Of a stretch of 64,000 nucleotides of DNA, positions 7,437 through 16,492 are shown piece after piece. Under the pieces are notes generated by a model, which had not been told where the DNA came from, did no database searches, and saw only the letters and a program-made list of their open reading frames with translations. Every line of letters begins with the position of its first letter. Position 1 is the stretch's first letter. The DNA lies in assembly GCF_007097485.1 (NCBI RefSeq), contig NZ_VKDE01000020.1, forward strand, positions 1 through 64,000, written 5' to 3'. The translations under genes were made by a program, and so were the position numbers. The stretch is from Carboxylicivirga sp. M1479 (GTDB lineage: Bacteria > Bacteroidota > Bacteroidia > Bacteroidales > Marinilabiliaceae).

Positions 7437-9747
7437 GATGATTAACACTCAAAAATACAACAACCTTATGCTGGCATTGGTGGGAGCTCTTATCTTGCTA
7501 TTTCCAGCTTACCTGCTAATCAAAACCTACTCAGATACAGACACAAGTACAGCCAATGCTGAACCTCAATTTGTTGGAGGCGACACTTGTATTGAGTGTC
7601 ACTTGCCTGAATACAACGATTGGAAAGGATCGCACCACGATAGAGCCATGGACGAAGCCAATGACTCAACGGTATTAGCTAACTTCAACAATGTTACCAT
7701 TGAGGGCAATGGCATGACACATCGTGCCTTTATGCAAGATGGTAAGTTTATGGTGAATACGGATGGTGAAAATGGCACCATGGAAGATTTTGAAATTAAA
7801 TATGTGTTTGGTTTTACGCCTCTTCAACAGTTTTTAGTGGAGTTTGATGGCGGCCGACTACAAACTCTACCTTTAACATGGAATACGCTTGATAGCGTTT
7901 GGTACCATATGGCAGATTCAACCTATGCCGATCAGGACATACACCACAACAACTGGTTGCACTGGACCAACCAGGCGCAAAACTGGAACAGCATGTGTGC
8001 CGATTGCCATTCAACTAACCTGCAGAAAAATTACGATCCACATACCGACACTTACAACACCACCTGGTCAGAAATTGACGTGAGCTGCGAGGCCTGTCAT
8101 GGACCATCGTCGAACCACCTTACTTGGGCTGCACTGCCGGAATATGCCCGTGATGATTTTGAAAACTACGGCTTACCCGTTAAAACAAGTGGTATTAACA
8201 ATGAACAATATGTAGATAACTGTGCCCGATGTCATTCGCGAAGAAGTTCCTTAAGTGATTTTGATTACAGCACCCAAAATATTCACAACCACATTATCCC
8301 CAATTTGCCGGATATACCAACCTGGCACTTAGATGGACAGATACAGGATGAAGATTACGTGTATGCCTCCTTTATCCAAAGTAAAATGTATACCAAGGAG
8401 CGAGAGGTACAGTGTAACGACTGCCACAATGTGCACAGTGGTCAACTATTATTTGGCGATGACTACAACAAATTGTGTCTTCAGTGCCACACCGCAGATG
8501 TATACGAAACCCCTGACCACCATTTCCATAAGACGGAAGGCATGCCAGGCGACGCTGTTATTTCAGATTCAGGAGTTAAATTTGATGTAGGATCTGGAAC
8601 ACTTTGCATTAATTGCCACATGCACGGACAATATTATATGGGTGTTGATTATCGTCGTGATCATAGTTTTAGAGTCCCTCGCCCCGATTTATCCATTAAA
8701 TATGATGTACCCAACGCCTGTAATCAATGCCATGCCGACAAGAGCAATCAGTGGTCGGAAAACTACATTACCAAATGGTACGGGGAAAGTAGAACCTATC
8801 ATTTTGCCCAGGCCTTTGATGATGCTCGCAATGGCGAAGCACATGCCTTAGGTCGTTTAAAAGGCATTATTAATGATGAATTGTATCCGCATAGCATACG
8901 TGCATTATCCATTCAGTACTTGGGTAACTTCTTTCAAGACTCATTGAAACACGAGGTGGAAAGCTATTTAAGCAACCTATACCCCGATATGCGCGTGGCG
9001 GCTATCAGATCTATTCAAGTGGCAGGTGAAGAAGACATCAATCTACTTTATCCAATGCTGGTTGACGATACAAAAGCGGTAAGAACAGAGGCAGCTCGTA
9101 TCCTATCTAGTTTGGGACTAGAGCAAATACCTCAGAAACACCAAAAGGCTTTTGACATAGCCATTTCGGAATATGAGCAGATACTTTTGTACAATGCCGA
9201 CTTCCCAATTGGTAAATTTAATCTGGCCAATTTCTATTACAACAAAGCAGAATACGGTCCGGCAGAGCAATTTTACCTTAAAGCTCTTAAGCAGGATGAA
9301 GAGTTACACTTTGTGAAATTAAACTTAGCTTACCTGTACAACCGCATTCAGAAAAATGACAAGGCGGCCTTACTTTTCGAAGACTACCTGAAACACGAGC
9401 CCACAGATGCACAAGCCAGGTATTCATACGGTTTATTACTTTCAGAAATGAAAAAGTATGATGCGTCTTTAAAACAACTGATAAGATCTCATAATTTGCA
9501 GCCAGAACGTGCTCGGGTAGCGCATAATATTGCTATGATGTTCGAATTCCAAGGGGATAAGGCTAACACCGAATTGTACTTAAAAAAGGAAATTGCAATT
9601 GTTAATGACTACAACAGTAATGCTGAATTACTTCGTTTTTACCTAAGCAACAAGATGACTGCTAAAGCTAAACCTTTGGCTATTCAAATGAACAAAACAT
9701 TCCCTGACGTCGCTGAATTAAAACAGGTAATCGAACAATTAAAATAA
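7429..9747 (+). CDS. octaheme cytochrome c with HEAT/TPR tail
   Basis: This 772-residue protein has one N-terminal membrane helix (about residues 13-33) acting as anchor or uncleaved signal. Eight CxxCH heme sites lie at about residues 54, 190, 220, 265, 329, 350, 393 and 431, resembling cytochrome c554-type multiheme proteins. A HEAT-like stretch (about 480-560) and TPR-like repeats (about 590-760, for example FNLANFYYNKAEYGPAEQFY) follow. It overlaps the Rieske gene by 8 bases, so translation is coupled. It probably replaces the mono-heme c1/f subunit as electron acceptor of the cytochrome b/Rieske core. Its terminal acceptor is unknown. An alternative ATG lies at 7438. Confidence 0.88.
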   Translation: MLKMINTQKYNNLMLALVGALILLFPAYLLIKTYSDTDTSTANAEPQFVGGDTCIECHLPEYNDWKGSHHDRAMDEANDSTVLANFNNVTIEGNGMTHRAFMQDGKFMVNTDGENGTMEDFEIKYVFGFTPLQQFLVEFDGGRLQTLPLTWNTLDSVWYHMADSTYADQDIHHNNWLHWTNQAQNWNSMCADCHSTNLQKNYDPHTDTYNTTWSEIDVSCEACHGPSSNHLTWAALPEYARDDFENYGLPVKTSGINNEQYVDNCARCHSRRSSLSDFDYSTQNIHNHIIPNLPDIPTWHLDGQIQDEDYVYASFIQSKMYTKEREVQCNDCHNVHSGQLLFGDDYNKLCLQCHTADVYETPDHHFHKTEGMPGDAVISDSGVKFDVGSGTLCINCHMHGQYYMGVDYRRDHSFRVPRPDLSIKYDVPNACNQCHADKSNQWSENYITKWYGESRTYHFAQAFDDARNGEAHALGRLKGIINDELYPHSIRALSIQYLGNFFQDSLKHEVESYLSNLYPDMRVAAIRSIQVAGEEDINLLYPMLVDDTKAVRTEAARILSSLGLEQIPQKHQKAFDIAISEYEQILLYNADFPIGKFNLANFYYNKAEYGPAEQFYLKALKQDEELHFVKLNLAYLYNRIQKNDKAALLFEDYLKHEPTDAQARYSYGLLLSEMKKYDASLKQLIRSHNLQPERARVAHNIAMMFEFQGDKANTELYLKKEIAIVNDYNSNAELLRFYLSNKMTAKAKPLAIQMNKTFPDVAELKQVIEQLK

Positions 9748-9784
9748 GAAGCGTTTTGTACTTACTACGCTTTAAGCCTTTTAC

Positions 9785-9825
9785 CACACAGGTTAGTATA
9801 GCTATTGCAATACTAACCCGTGTGT
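9785..9825 (+). terminator. strong hairpin after the cytochrome operon
   Basis: CACACAGGTTAGTAT (9785-9799) pairs with ATACTAACCCGTGTG (about 9810-9824) apart from one unpaired or mismatched position. The hairpin is long, but no U-run follows it on the plus strand, so it may be a processing or stability structure more than a classical terminator. Confidence 0.5.
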
Positions 9826-9859
9826 GCAAATAATCATGTTTTCGCCTCTTTAAAAAAGA

Positions 9860-9867
9860 TATATTTG
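9860..9867 (+). promoter_or_regulatory. -7 promoter box for the large M16 peptidase
   Basis: TATATTTG matches TAnnTTTG exactly. It lies 129 bases upstream of the ATG at 9997, implying a leader of about 120 bases. Confidence 0.5.
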
Positions 9868-9996
9868 TCTCCTAATAAGTGTAGAACCATCACTTATAAC
9901 CTGTCCCAATCAGGAAACCTTATTAGAGTAAAAACAAATAATATAAAATGCGCGTAGGCACTAGTATAAGTCTTACGCCAGGCGAAAATTGAATAC

Positions 9997-12810
9997 ATGA
10001 AAAAGTTACTATTTTTTGTATTTGCTTTATTTGTAATAAGCAGTACATCGAATGCACAGTACGACCTAAATGCTCCTGTGCCAGTTGACCCATCAATTAA
10101 AACAGGGGTGTTAGATAACGGTTTAACGTACTACATCCGTCATAATCAAGAACCAAAAGAGCGTGCTAGCTTTTACATCATTCAAAATGTTGGTGGTATT
10201 CTTGAGGATGATTCACAAGATGGATTAGCTCACTTTCTTGAGCACATGGCCTTTAACGGCACCGAGAATTTTCCTGGTAAAGGAGTTATCTCTACTTTAG
10301 AAAAGCATGGTATTGCTTTTGGTCGCAACATTAACGCCTACACTGCTCAGGACGAAACTGTTTATAACATTTCAAATGTTCCTGTAGCGCCTAATGGACT
10401 AATGGATACCTGCTTACTAATCTTACACGATTGGTCGAATTATTTATCGCTTGAGGAAGCAGAAATTGATTCTGAGAGAGGGGTAATTTCAGAAGAATGG
10501 CGTACACGTCGTGATGCCAGCTTTAGAACACGCAACCAAACAATGCCTGCATTGCTTAATAATTCGAAGTATGGCGAGCGCGATGTAATTGGAGAACTGG
10601 ATGTTATCAAAGGTTTTGAATACGATGAGTTACGTCGTTTTTACCACGACTGGTACCGCACAGATTTGCAAGCGATTGCCATTGTTGGTGATTTTGACGC
10701 AGCAGAAATGGAGCAAAAGGTAATTAAATTATTTTCAAAAATACCTGCTGTTGATAATCCTAAAGAACGCTACGAAGTAAAAGTTGAGCCTAAAGCAGAA
10801 ACAACTTTTAAACTTGCGTTAGACAAAGAAAGTACACGATCTAGTGTATCAATGTATGTACGTCACGAAGCAGAAGCTTCTTCCGATAAAAACCACAATA
10901 CATTAAAAACAAACTACAAGCGCACCCTTATCAGAACGATGATTGGTGCACGTATTAACGAGCTACTACAGAAAGGAAATCCTCCTTTTATTAATGGCTA
11001 TGTTAGTTTTTCAGATTACCCGCGTACAGTATCCTTATTAAGCATTGGTACAACAGCCAAAGAAAACGAGGAAGCATTGGCCTTTGAGTCGATATTAACT
11101 GAAGTTGAGCGTGTGAAACGTTTTGGATTTTCGGAGGGCGAACTTGAGCGTGCTAAAACTCAAATGCTAATGGGTTATGAGAATTACTACAAGCAACGCG
11201 ACAAAATTAACCACGATAGTTATTGTAAGGAAATTGCGAGTCTATATCTTGAAAACGTTCCAATGCCTGGCATTGAGTACGAATTTAAATTTGCTCAGTC
11301 GGTTATCCCAACAATCACAACTGATGAGTTAAAAGCTTATTTCAACAGTATGTACACGAAAGAGAACCGTGTAGTTATTATTTCTGGACCTGAAAAAGAA
11401 GGTGTAGAGCATTTGAATCAGGAAGAAGCGTTTGCCATTATTGAGAAGGTTGAGAATAATGACGCCATTACAGCCTATGTGGATGAAGTAGTAAGCTCAT
11501 CATTGGTTGAGGAATTACCAGTTGAAGGTAAAATTGTTTCAGAGCGTGCATTACCAGAATTTGATGCAGTTGAATGGACTTTAAATAACAATACAAAAGT
11601 TGTATACCGCTATGCTAACTATAACAAAAACCAGGTGGCATTAAGCAGTTACAGTAAAGGTGGTTCCTCCTTGTATGATGTAGCAGACCTTCCATCTGTT
11701 AACATGGCATCTGACTTTGTACCTGCCTTTGGAATTGGCAACTACGATGCTATTGCTTTGCAAAAAGCTTTAACGGGTAAAAATGCGAAAGTTCAGTTTA
11801 ACATCAGTGGTTTATCAGAATACATTAACGGAAGCTGCCGTACCGAAGATTTTGAAACGATGATGCAGCTGGCTTATTTACATTTTGAGCAGCCACGTTT
11901 TGACGAGGAAGCATACAATGCATTAATGAGTCGTTACAAGGCTTATGTAGCCAACATGGGTGACGACCCTAAAAAGATAATGCAGGACAGCATTAGCCAA
12001 ATTCGTTCAAATTACCACGAGCGTAATATTATTTTTGGCCCTGAATACCTGGAAAAAGTATCGTTCAACCGCATGGAGAAGATTTACAAAGAACGCTTTA
12101 ACAATGCATCGGACTTTACATTCTTTATTGTTGGTGACATAGAAAAAGATGCTGCTAAAGCTTTAGCAACTAAATATCTTGGTGCTATTTCATCAAACAA
12201 CACAAAAGAAAACTGGAGAGACAACAAGGTGAATGGTCCTGAAGGCATTACACAAAAGACTATTCCAGTAAAATTAGCAGAGCCGAAAGCAACTGTTCAA
12301 ATCATCTATAACAACGAATTGGATTACACGCCGGAAAACCGCATTGGTCTTTCATTTATCAGTGCTGTGCTTCGTTTGAGATATACAGAAAGCATCCGCG
12401 AAAAAGAAGGTGGAACATATGGCGTTGGTGTCAATGCATCAGCAAACCACTATCCACAGTCTAAAGGATCAGTTATGATTCAATTCGATTGCGACCCAGA
12501 ACGCAGCGGTGATCTAATACCATTAGTGTACGCCGAAATCGACAAAATGATCAAATCAGGTGCTACAACAGATGATTTAGATAAAACACGCAAAAACATT
12601 CTAAAAAGTCGTGCCGAAAGCAAAGACCAGAATTCTTACTGGATGGGTAACATTCGCAATTATTACGTGCATGGTGTTAACATGGACTTGGCATCTAACT
12701 ACGAAGAAATTGTAGAAAACATGAGCGCTAAAGACATTAAAAAGCTAGCGAAGAAATTCTTTAAGAAAGCTGATAAAATTGAAGTTACTTTTGTTCCTAA
12801 AGAGAACTAA
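9997..12810 (+). CDS. secreted M16 family zinc metalloprotease (pitrilysin-like)
   Basis: This 937-residue protein has a signal peptide (about 1-20, ending STSNAQ) and the inverted zinc motif HFLEH at residues 79-83 within GLAHFLEHMAFNGTENF. It has the full four-domain length of large M16 peptidases: the active N-terminal half, and a second M16-like half from about residue 520 (FDAVEWTLNNNTKVVYRY) without a zinc site. The C-terminal part carries the substrate-clamping REKEGGTYGVGV segment. It likely degrades peptides in the periplasm. It is monocistronic, with its own promoter box and a strong terminator. Confidence 0.93.
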   Translation: MKKLLFFVFALFVISSTSNAQYDLNAPVPVDPSIKTGVLDNGLTYYIRHNQEPKERASFYIIQNVGGILEDDSQDGLAHFLEHMAFNGTENFPGKGVISTLEKHGIAFGRNINAYTAQDETVYNISNVPVAPNGLMDTCLLILHDWSNYLSLEEAEIDSERGVISEEWRTRRDASFRTRNQTMPALLNNSKYGERDVIGELDVIKGFEYDELRRFYHDWYRTDLQAIAIVGDFDAAEMEQKVIKLFSKIPAVDNPKERYEVKVEPKAETTFKLALDKESTRSSVSMYVRHEAEASSDKNHNTLKTNYKRTLIRTMIGARINELLQKGNPPFINGYVSFSDYPRTVSLLSIGTTAKENEEALAFESILTEVERVKRFGFSEGELERAKTQMLMGYENYYKQRDKINHDSYCKEIASLYLENVPMPGIEYEFKFAQSVIPTITTDELKAYFNSMYTKENRVVIISGPEKEGVEHLNQEEAFAIIEKVENNDAITAYVDEVVSSSLVEELPVEGKIVSERALPEFDAVEWTLNNNTKVVYRYANYNKNQVALSSYSKGGSSLYDVADLPSVNMASDFVPAFGIGNYDAIALQKALTGKNAKVQFNISGLSEYINGSCRTEDFETMMQLAYLHFEQPRFDEEAYNALMSRYKAYVANMGDDPKKIMQDSISQIRSNYHERNIIFGPEYLEKVSFNRMEKIYKERFNNASDFTFFIVGDIEKDAAKALATKYLGAISSNNTKENWRDNKVNGPEGITQKTIPVKLAEPKATVQIIYNNELDYTPENRIGLSFISAVLRLRYTESIREKEGGTYGVGVNASANHYPQSKGSVMIQFDCDPERSGDLIPLVYAEIDKMIKSGATTDDLDKTRKNILKSRAESKDQNSYWMGNIRNYYVHGVNMDLASNYEEIVENMSAKDIKKLAKKFFKKADKIEVTFVPKEN

Positions 12811-12832
12811 GATATATCACACCTCATTATTA

Positions 12833-12860
12833 AAGGCAGCCCATGTGGCTGCCTTTTTTT
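12833..12860 (+). terminator. rho-independent terminator after the M16 peptidase
   Basis: A perfect 9-bp stem AAGGCAGCC/GGCTGCCTT (12833-12841 with 12847-12855) with a 5-base loop is followed by a run of Ts. Confidence 0.9.
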
Positions 12861-12893
12861 GGCTCTCAACTTTACCTCCAAGTTACTTTTTAA

Positions 12894-12901
12894 TACATTT
12901 G
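12894..12901 (+). promoter_or_regulatory. -7 promoter box upstream of the 12951 gene
   Basis: TACATTTG matches TAnnTTTG, 49 bases upstream of the ATG at 12951. A TTTA about 19 bases further upstream may be a weak -33 element. Confidence 0.45.
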
Positions 12902-12950
12902 TTTAATATCCATGTTTGTATAAACAGTTTTCCAACTTACACCATAGCTA

Positions 12951-13760
12951 ATGAGTCGATTACTACTACTCCTCCTACTTTTTTTGCCTGCCATTGGCTT
13001 AACTGCCCAGGAAGCAAGTGATCAAAGTTCCGACCAACCACTTAAGCTCGATCATGCCGAACCATTGTACATCGACCTCATCCGTGACTTAGGTGCCCAC
13101 AAAGGTGAAAAAGAATGGAATGTTGGCTTTGGCTTGTCGGATAATAAAACATTTGACAGCTATGAGTTTTTGGTAGAGTACGAGTGGGCTGTAGCCGATC
13201 GTTGGGGACTGGAGATTGAACTACCATTCTCATTTTACTCCCCCATAACGGGTATACCAAACGACTCTTTGCCAGCTAATAAACTAGAAAGTTTACAGCT
13301 AGCTACCCAATGGACCTTTTGGGTTAGTGAGCCACACCACACCTCAATGGCTTTGGGTTACATGCAGGAGTTTGAATTCTCTGATTTCAGAAATTTTGGT
13401 AATCCACTAATCGAAGGTGCTATATACAATCCTTTTCTGGTGGCTGCAAAAGGCTGGCAAAAATATTACCACACACTATTGTATACCGGACCAATACTCG
13501 TTCATCATTTTGACGATGCCCATTTGGACTTTATTTATGAATTACACGCCAACTTCCATTACATGATACCAGATAGCCATAATTTTGTTGGCCTAGAAAT
13601 AAATAATTACGTGGATAATGAACAGTGGGATTGCACGCTTCGTCCGCAGATGCGCCTGGATATTTCTAACGATATAAAAATTGGTATAGTAGCGGGTATA
13701 CCCATCACTCGCACAGAACAAGGACTTAGTATGTTTACCCGCTTAATTTGGGAGCCTTAA
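12951..13760 (+). CDS. outer-membrane barrel protein of the HAEPLYIDLIRDLG type
   Basis: This 269-residue protein has a signal peptide (about 1-19, LLLFLPAIGLTAQ). A conserved opening block, HAEPLYIDLIRDLGAHKGEK at about residues 35-54, is followed by strands of alternating hydrophobic residues ending in an aromatic-rich segment (MFTRLIWEP). I recognise the opening block as typical of an uncharacterised outer-membrane family found in Bacteroidota and proteobacteria; no function is known to me. It stands alone with its own promoter box. An inverted-repeat element begins 6 bases after its stop codon. Confidence 0.6.
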   Translation: MSRLLLLLLLFLPAIGLTAQEASDQSSDQPLKLDHAEPLYIDLIRDLGAHKGEKEWNVGFGLSDNKTFDSYEFLVEYEWAVADRWGLEIELPFSFYSPITGIPNDSLPANKLESLQLATQWTFWVSEPHHTSMALGYMQEFEFSDFRNFGNPLIEGAIYNPFLVAAKGWQKYYHTLLYTGPILVHHFDDAHLDFIYELHANFHYMIPDSHNFVGLEINNYVDNEQWDCTLRPQMRLDISNDIKIGIVAGIPITRTEQGLSMFTRLIWEP

Positions 13761-13765
13761 CCTAT

Positions 13766-14032
13766 TAACCTGAGTTCGACGTAAAATTTATTGCTCAGAT
13801 CGCTTATAAATATTGAGTTTTAAGGACTATTTGTGAAGGCATAGCGGGCTATGTCGAACGAATATGACGCAGAAAATCGATGTTTATAAGTGGATACATT
13901 AATCTTTTCATTAAATAATTGATCTACTGCTCTAAATTTAATCGCCATAGTTTACTATGCCTCAAAAATTTAGATTGTATATCAATCACTTAATGAAATC
14001 TGAAGTCTTAAATTTTAATCGAACTCAGGTTA
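13766..14032. repeat. MITE-like element with 14-bp perfect terminal inverted repeats
   Basis: TAACCTGAGTTCGA at 13766-13779 is the exact reverse complement of 14019-14032. The similarity continues inward: each arm has an AAAATTTA block, a TCAGAT block and, about 70 bases in, a small hairpin (GGCATAGCGGGCTATG at 13838-13853; the other arm has GCATAGTAAACTATG on its opposite strand). The element thus looks like two inverted copies of one unit. It has no coding capacity. Its right end contains the stop codon of the reductase gene at 14030. The 14-mer GCATAGCGGGCTAT recurs at 17789-17802. Confidence 0.65.
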
Positions 14033-14572
14033 TTTTCTGGTTCGTTTATAACGTACCTGTTGTACCTGATCAAGAAAAACAGAGGACGAAACCAACTCAA
14101 AATTTAAAGCTTGATCCAAGTCGCCAAATAACGAAGAACCACCACCTAGTAAAACAGGAATAGTCGTAAGAATAAGGTCGTCGATTAAATCTTCCTGCAA
14201 AAAGCTTTGGATGGTGTTTCCTCCATCGATATACAAATTGTGGTAATCCTGACCATGCACTTGCTTAAGTACCTCACTTAAGGAACCATTAACAAGCTGC
14301 ACTTTTCCAACATATTCTTCTGGTATTGTTTTTAAGGTACGACTGAGAACAAACACGGGCTTGCTATAGGGCCACGGACAATCAAAACCACAAACGGTTT
14401 CAAAAGTTGTACGTCCCATAATTATGGCATCCACCTCGTTCATAAATGCTCCATAACCCATATCCACCTGGTCAGTATTAGGAATACTATGCAACCAGTC
14501 TAAGCCTCCGTTTTTGTCCGCAATATAACCATCGAGGCTAGTGGCTATAAATACTTTATTTCGCTTTTCCAT
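14030..14572 (-). CDS. dihydrofolate-reductase-family (RibD C-terminal-like) protein
   Basis: This 180-residue protein has the DHFR/RibD-C fold: KVFIATSLDGYIADKNGGLDWL at the N-terminus (given here as the family opening), IIMGRTTFETV near residues 50-60, LYIDGGNTIQSFL near 113-125 and TTIPVLLGGGSSLFG near 136-150. It resembles the YwjB/YyaP group of NAD(P)H-dependent reductases whose substrate is not known, not true folate DHFR. Its stop codon falls inside the terminal inverted repeat of the element at 13766-14032, so its last codons could have been altered by insertion. Confidence 0.85.
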   Translation of the reverse strand: MEKRNKVFIATSLDGYIADKNGGLDWLHSIPNTDQVDMGYGAFMNEVDAIIMGRTTFETVCGFDCPWPYSKPVFVLSRTLKTIPEEYVGKVQLVNGSLSEVLKQVHGQDYHNLYIDGGNTIQSFLQEDLIDDLILTTIPVLLGGGSSLFGDLDQALNFELVSSSVFLDQVQQVRYKRTRK

Positions 14573-14624
14573 ACATCAATATTTCCGCTAAATGTATGAA
14601 GAAAAATAATCAATTGCTTCGCCA

Positions 14625-15482
14625 CTAAAGTTCAAAGATATACCCCACTGATAGATTGAATAAACTGCTTGGATCATATTCGTAAGCAGGATCAAGTGAG
14701 CGTGGCCTATTGAACACGTAACTTAGCTCAACATCAAAATTACGGATATTCAATATCAAGGGAATGCATAGTTCTGTATTCATCCAACCAAAAGCTGAAT
14801 GATAACTTAACTCACCATTGTTGCCTGTATGTTCCACCTCTTCCGAATCATAAAAAAAAGACAGCTCTGGTTCTAGTTTTAAACGATTGAAACGCCCCCA
14901 ATCAATTAAGGTGAACGACGAATACACTTCCCAGTTCAATGTTAGTTTGGAGTCACTGCCAAATAAATAGTTAAGTCCGGCCCTACAACCAAACCAGTTA
15001 AACTTTGTACTCATTCCCCAGTGTAAATTATTACTGTAGGTCGATGAAAAGTCAAAACCGTTGTTGAAACCAAAGTAACGACTATACGTCAGGTTGTATC
15101 TAAGCCAGTTGAGCTTTTTTAGTGCTTTTCCGTAGCCAAGCATAAAAGCGTTGTTGTAATTTGCATTGTTATTGGCACTAAACCAAGTACCCGAACTAGT
15201 ACCTAAACCCATAAAAAAACCATATGAGTTAAAGTAGGAAACCTGCCCCGACAGATAGTACTGCGGATCTCCCACCTCGCGACCTGCGTAATAAGTTCGG
15301 TTGCTATAACTACTATTGGCATACACAAAATGAAATGCCTTATCAGCTGCCACCTCCATGTAAAGCAATTCTTCTTCATCGTAGTACATAAGCTCATGCA
15401 ATACCGAGTCGACATAACTCTCTTGTGACATAACGGAAAAAGCATAAAACAAACTAAAAACAATTAGAATCAAAATTTTCAT
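14625..15482 (-). CDS. predicted outer-membrane beta-barrel protein
   Basis: This 285-residue protein has a signal peptide (MKILILIVFSLFYAFSVMSQ). The mature part has many alternating Tyr/Phe/Trp strands separated by Asn/Ser-rich turns, such as FMLGYGKALKKLNWLRYNLT, and ends in FNLSVGYIFEL, a C-terminal aromatic strand typical of outer-membrane barrels. I do not recognise the family. A palindromic repeat element lies upstream at 15553-15693. Confidence 0.6.
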   Translation of the reverse strand: MKILILIVFSLFYAFSVMSQESYVDSVLHELMYYDEEELLYMEVAADKAFHFVYANSSYSNRTYYAGREVGDPQYYLSGQVSYFNSYGFFMGLGTSSGTWFSANNNANYNNAFMLGYGKALKKLNWLRYNLTYSRYFGFNNGFDFSSTYSNNLHWGMSTKFNWFGCRAGLNYLFGSDSKLTLNWEVYSSFTLIDWGRFNRLKLEPELSFFYDSEEVEHTGNNGELSYHSAFGWMNTELCIPLILNIRNFDVELSYVFNRPRSLDPAYEYDPSSLFNLSVGYIFEL

Positions 15483-15552
15483 ATACGCTATATTTTGGGG
15501 GATAAGTGATGGAGAATTAAACTTAATTCAATGATTAGCTTATATCAGTAAC

Positions 15553-15693
15553 CAGGGAATTCGCTTTTAAGCGTTTTAACCACCTCCCCACTTCGTGGTA
15601 CTCCTCCTTGCCAAGGAGGAGAGGGATGAAAAACCGTCCCCTCCTGAATTTTAGGAGGGGTGGTATAATTAGTTTTAAAAGGCAATTTCCCTG
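15553..15693. repeat. nested palindromic repeat element
   Basis: The outer ends are imperfect inverted repeats (CAGGGAATTCGCTTTTAA at 15553-15570 against the complement of 15675-15693). Inside lie ACCAC/GTGGT arms at 15579-15599, a perfect hairpin CTCCTCCTTGCCAAGGAGGAG at 15601-15621 (21 bases, a near-perfect palindrome) and another at 15638-15660 with CCCCTCCT/AGGAGGGG arms. It has no coding potential. Elements with this pyrimidine/purine palindrome pattern occur as dispersed repeats in Bacteroidota genomes (general knowledge); only one copy is seen here. Confidence 0.6.
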
Positions 15694-15725
15694 TATCAGT
15701 AACAGGATGAGTAATGATAATGGGC

Positions 15726-15760
15726 AAAAAAAGTACAGGTAGTAGGCCTGTACTTTTTTT
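15726..15760 (-). terminator. terminator of the 26-residue-repeat protein gene
   Basis: A perfect 14-bp stem (15726-15739 with 15747-15760, A7-GTACAGG against CCTGTAC-T7) with a 7-base loop lies 21 bases beyond the stop codon at 15782. Confidence 0.85.
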
Positions 15761-15781
15761 TGTTGTTGAACACTTAAGGTA

Positions 15782-16492
15782 CTATGCGTTTTTTCTGTTT
15801 CTATTTTTGCGGGCACGTTGCTTGGCTTGCTTCTTCATGGCAGCTTTTTGCTCTTGTGTTAAGGTCTCTTTTACCGCCTCACGATTTTCTTTTAAAGATT
15901 CCATATTGGCTTTTCTTAACTCACGCTGCTCCTCGCTTAAACTGGCTCTTAGTGCTTCTTGCTTCTCCTTCTTACCCATTTCCTTGTCTTGCAAAATAGC
16001 CAACTGCTCTTCTGTCAGGCTCTCTTTAAAGGCATCACGATTAGCCTCCTTCTCCGTTCTGGCTGCAGCAATCAGCTCTTTTTGATCATCACTTAATGAT
16101 TCTCTTAGCTCTTTGCGCTGTTCCTTTTTATGGGCTTCAATAGCTTCTTTTTGCTCATCGCTTAAGGTGGCACGCAATGCCGCTCGGTTGGCTTCCACAC
16201 TTTCTTTATTAGCTTTTCGCATAGCTTTTTGCTCTTCGCTTAACGATGCTGCAAAAGCTTTCATTTTCTCTTGCTTGCTTAGTTCTTTATTATCTAAAAT
16301 AGCTAACTGCTCTTCGCTAAGGCTTGCTTTAAAAGCTTCGTGATTAGCTTTTTTCTCCTCTTTGCTAGCTGCAACCATTGCTTTTTGCTCTTCGCTTAAA
16401 ATTGGTCCTGTAGTTTCGTCCTGCGCACTGGCAACAGATGAATAAGACAATAACATAATAGCTGCTACAAATACTTTTAGAAAATTTTTCAT
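15782..16492 (-). CDS. secreted helical protein with eight LSEEQ-type repeats
   Basis: This 236-residue protein has a signal peptide (about 1-23, ASAQ). The rest is almost wholly charged alpha-helix built of repeats: the motif L-S/T-E/D-E/D-Q occurs eight times, with its Leu at about residues 32, 58, 84, 110, 133, 159, 185 and 211, a 26-residue period with one 23-residue step. A longer double unit including EEQLAIL-KE also repeats. It is loosely like LTXXQ/Spy-type periplasmic helical proteins, but no exact family is recognised. The C-terminus is a basic tail (KKQAKQRARKNRNRK). It may act as a periplasmic or surface chaperone or spacer (inference). Confidence 0.7.
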   Translation of the reverse strand: MKNFLKVFVAAIMLLSYSSVASAQDETTGPILSEEQKAMVAASKEEKKANHEAFKASLSEEQLAILDNKELSKQEKMKAFAASLSEEQKAMRKANKESVEANRAALRATLSDEQKEAIEAHKKEQRKELRESLSDDQKELIAAARTEKEANRDAFKESLTEEQLAILQDKEMGKKEKQEALRASLSEEQRELRKANMESLKENREAVKETLTQEQKAAMKKQAKQRARKNRNRKNA

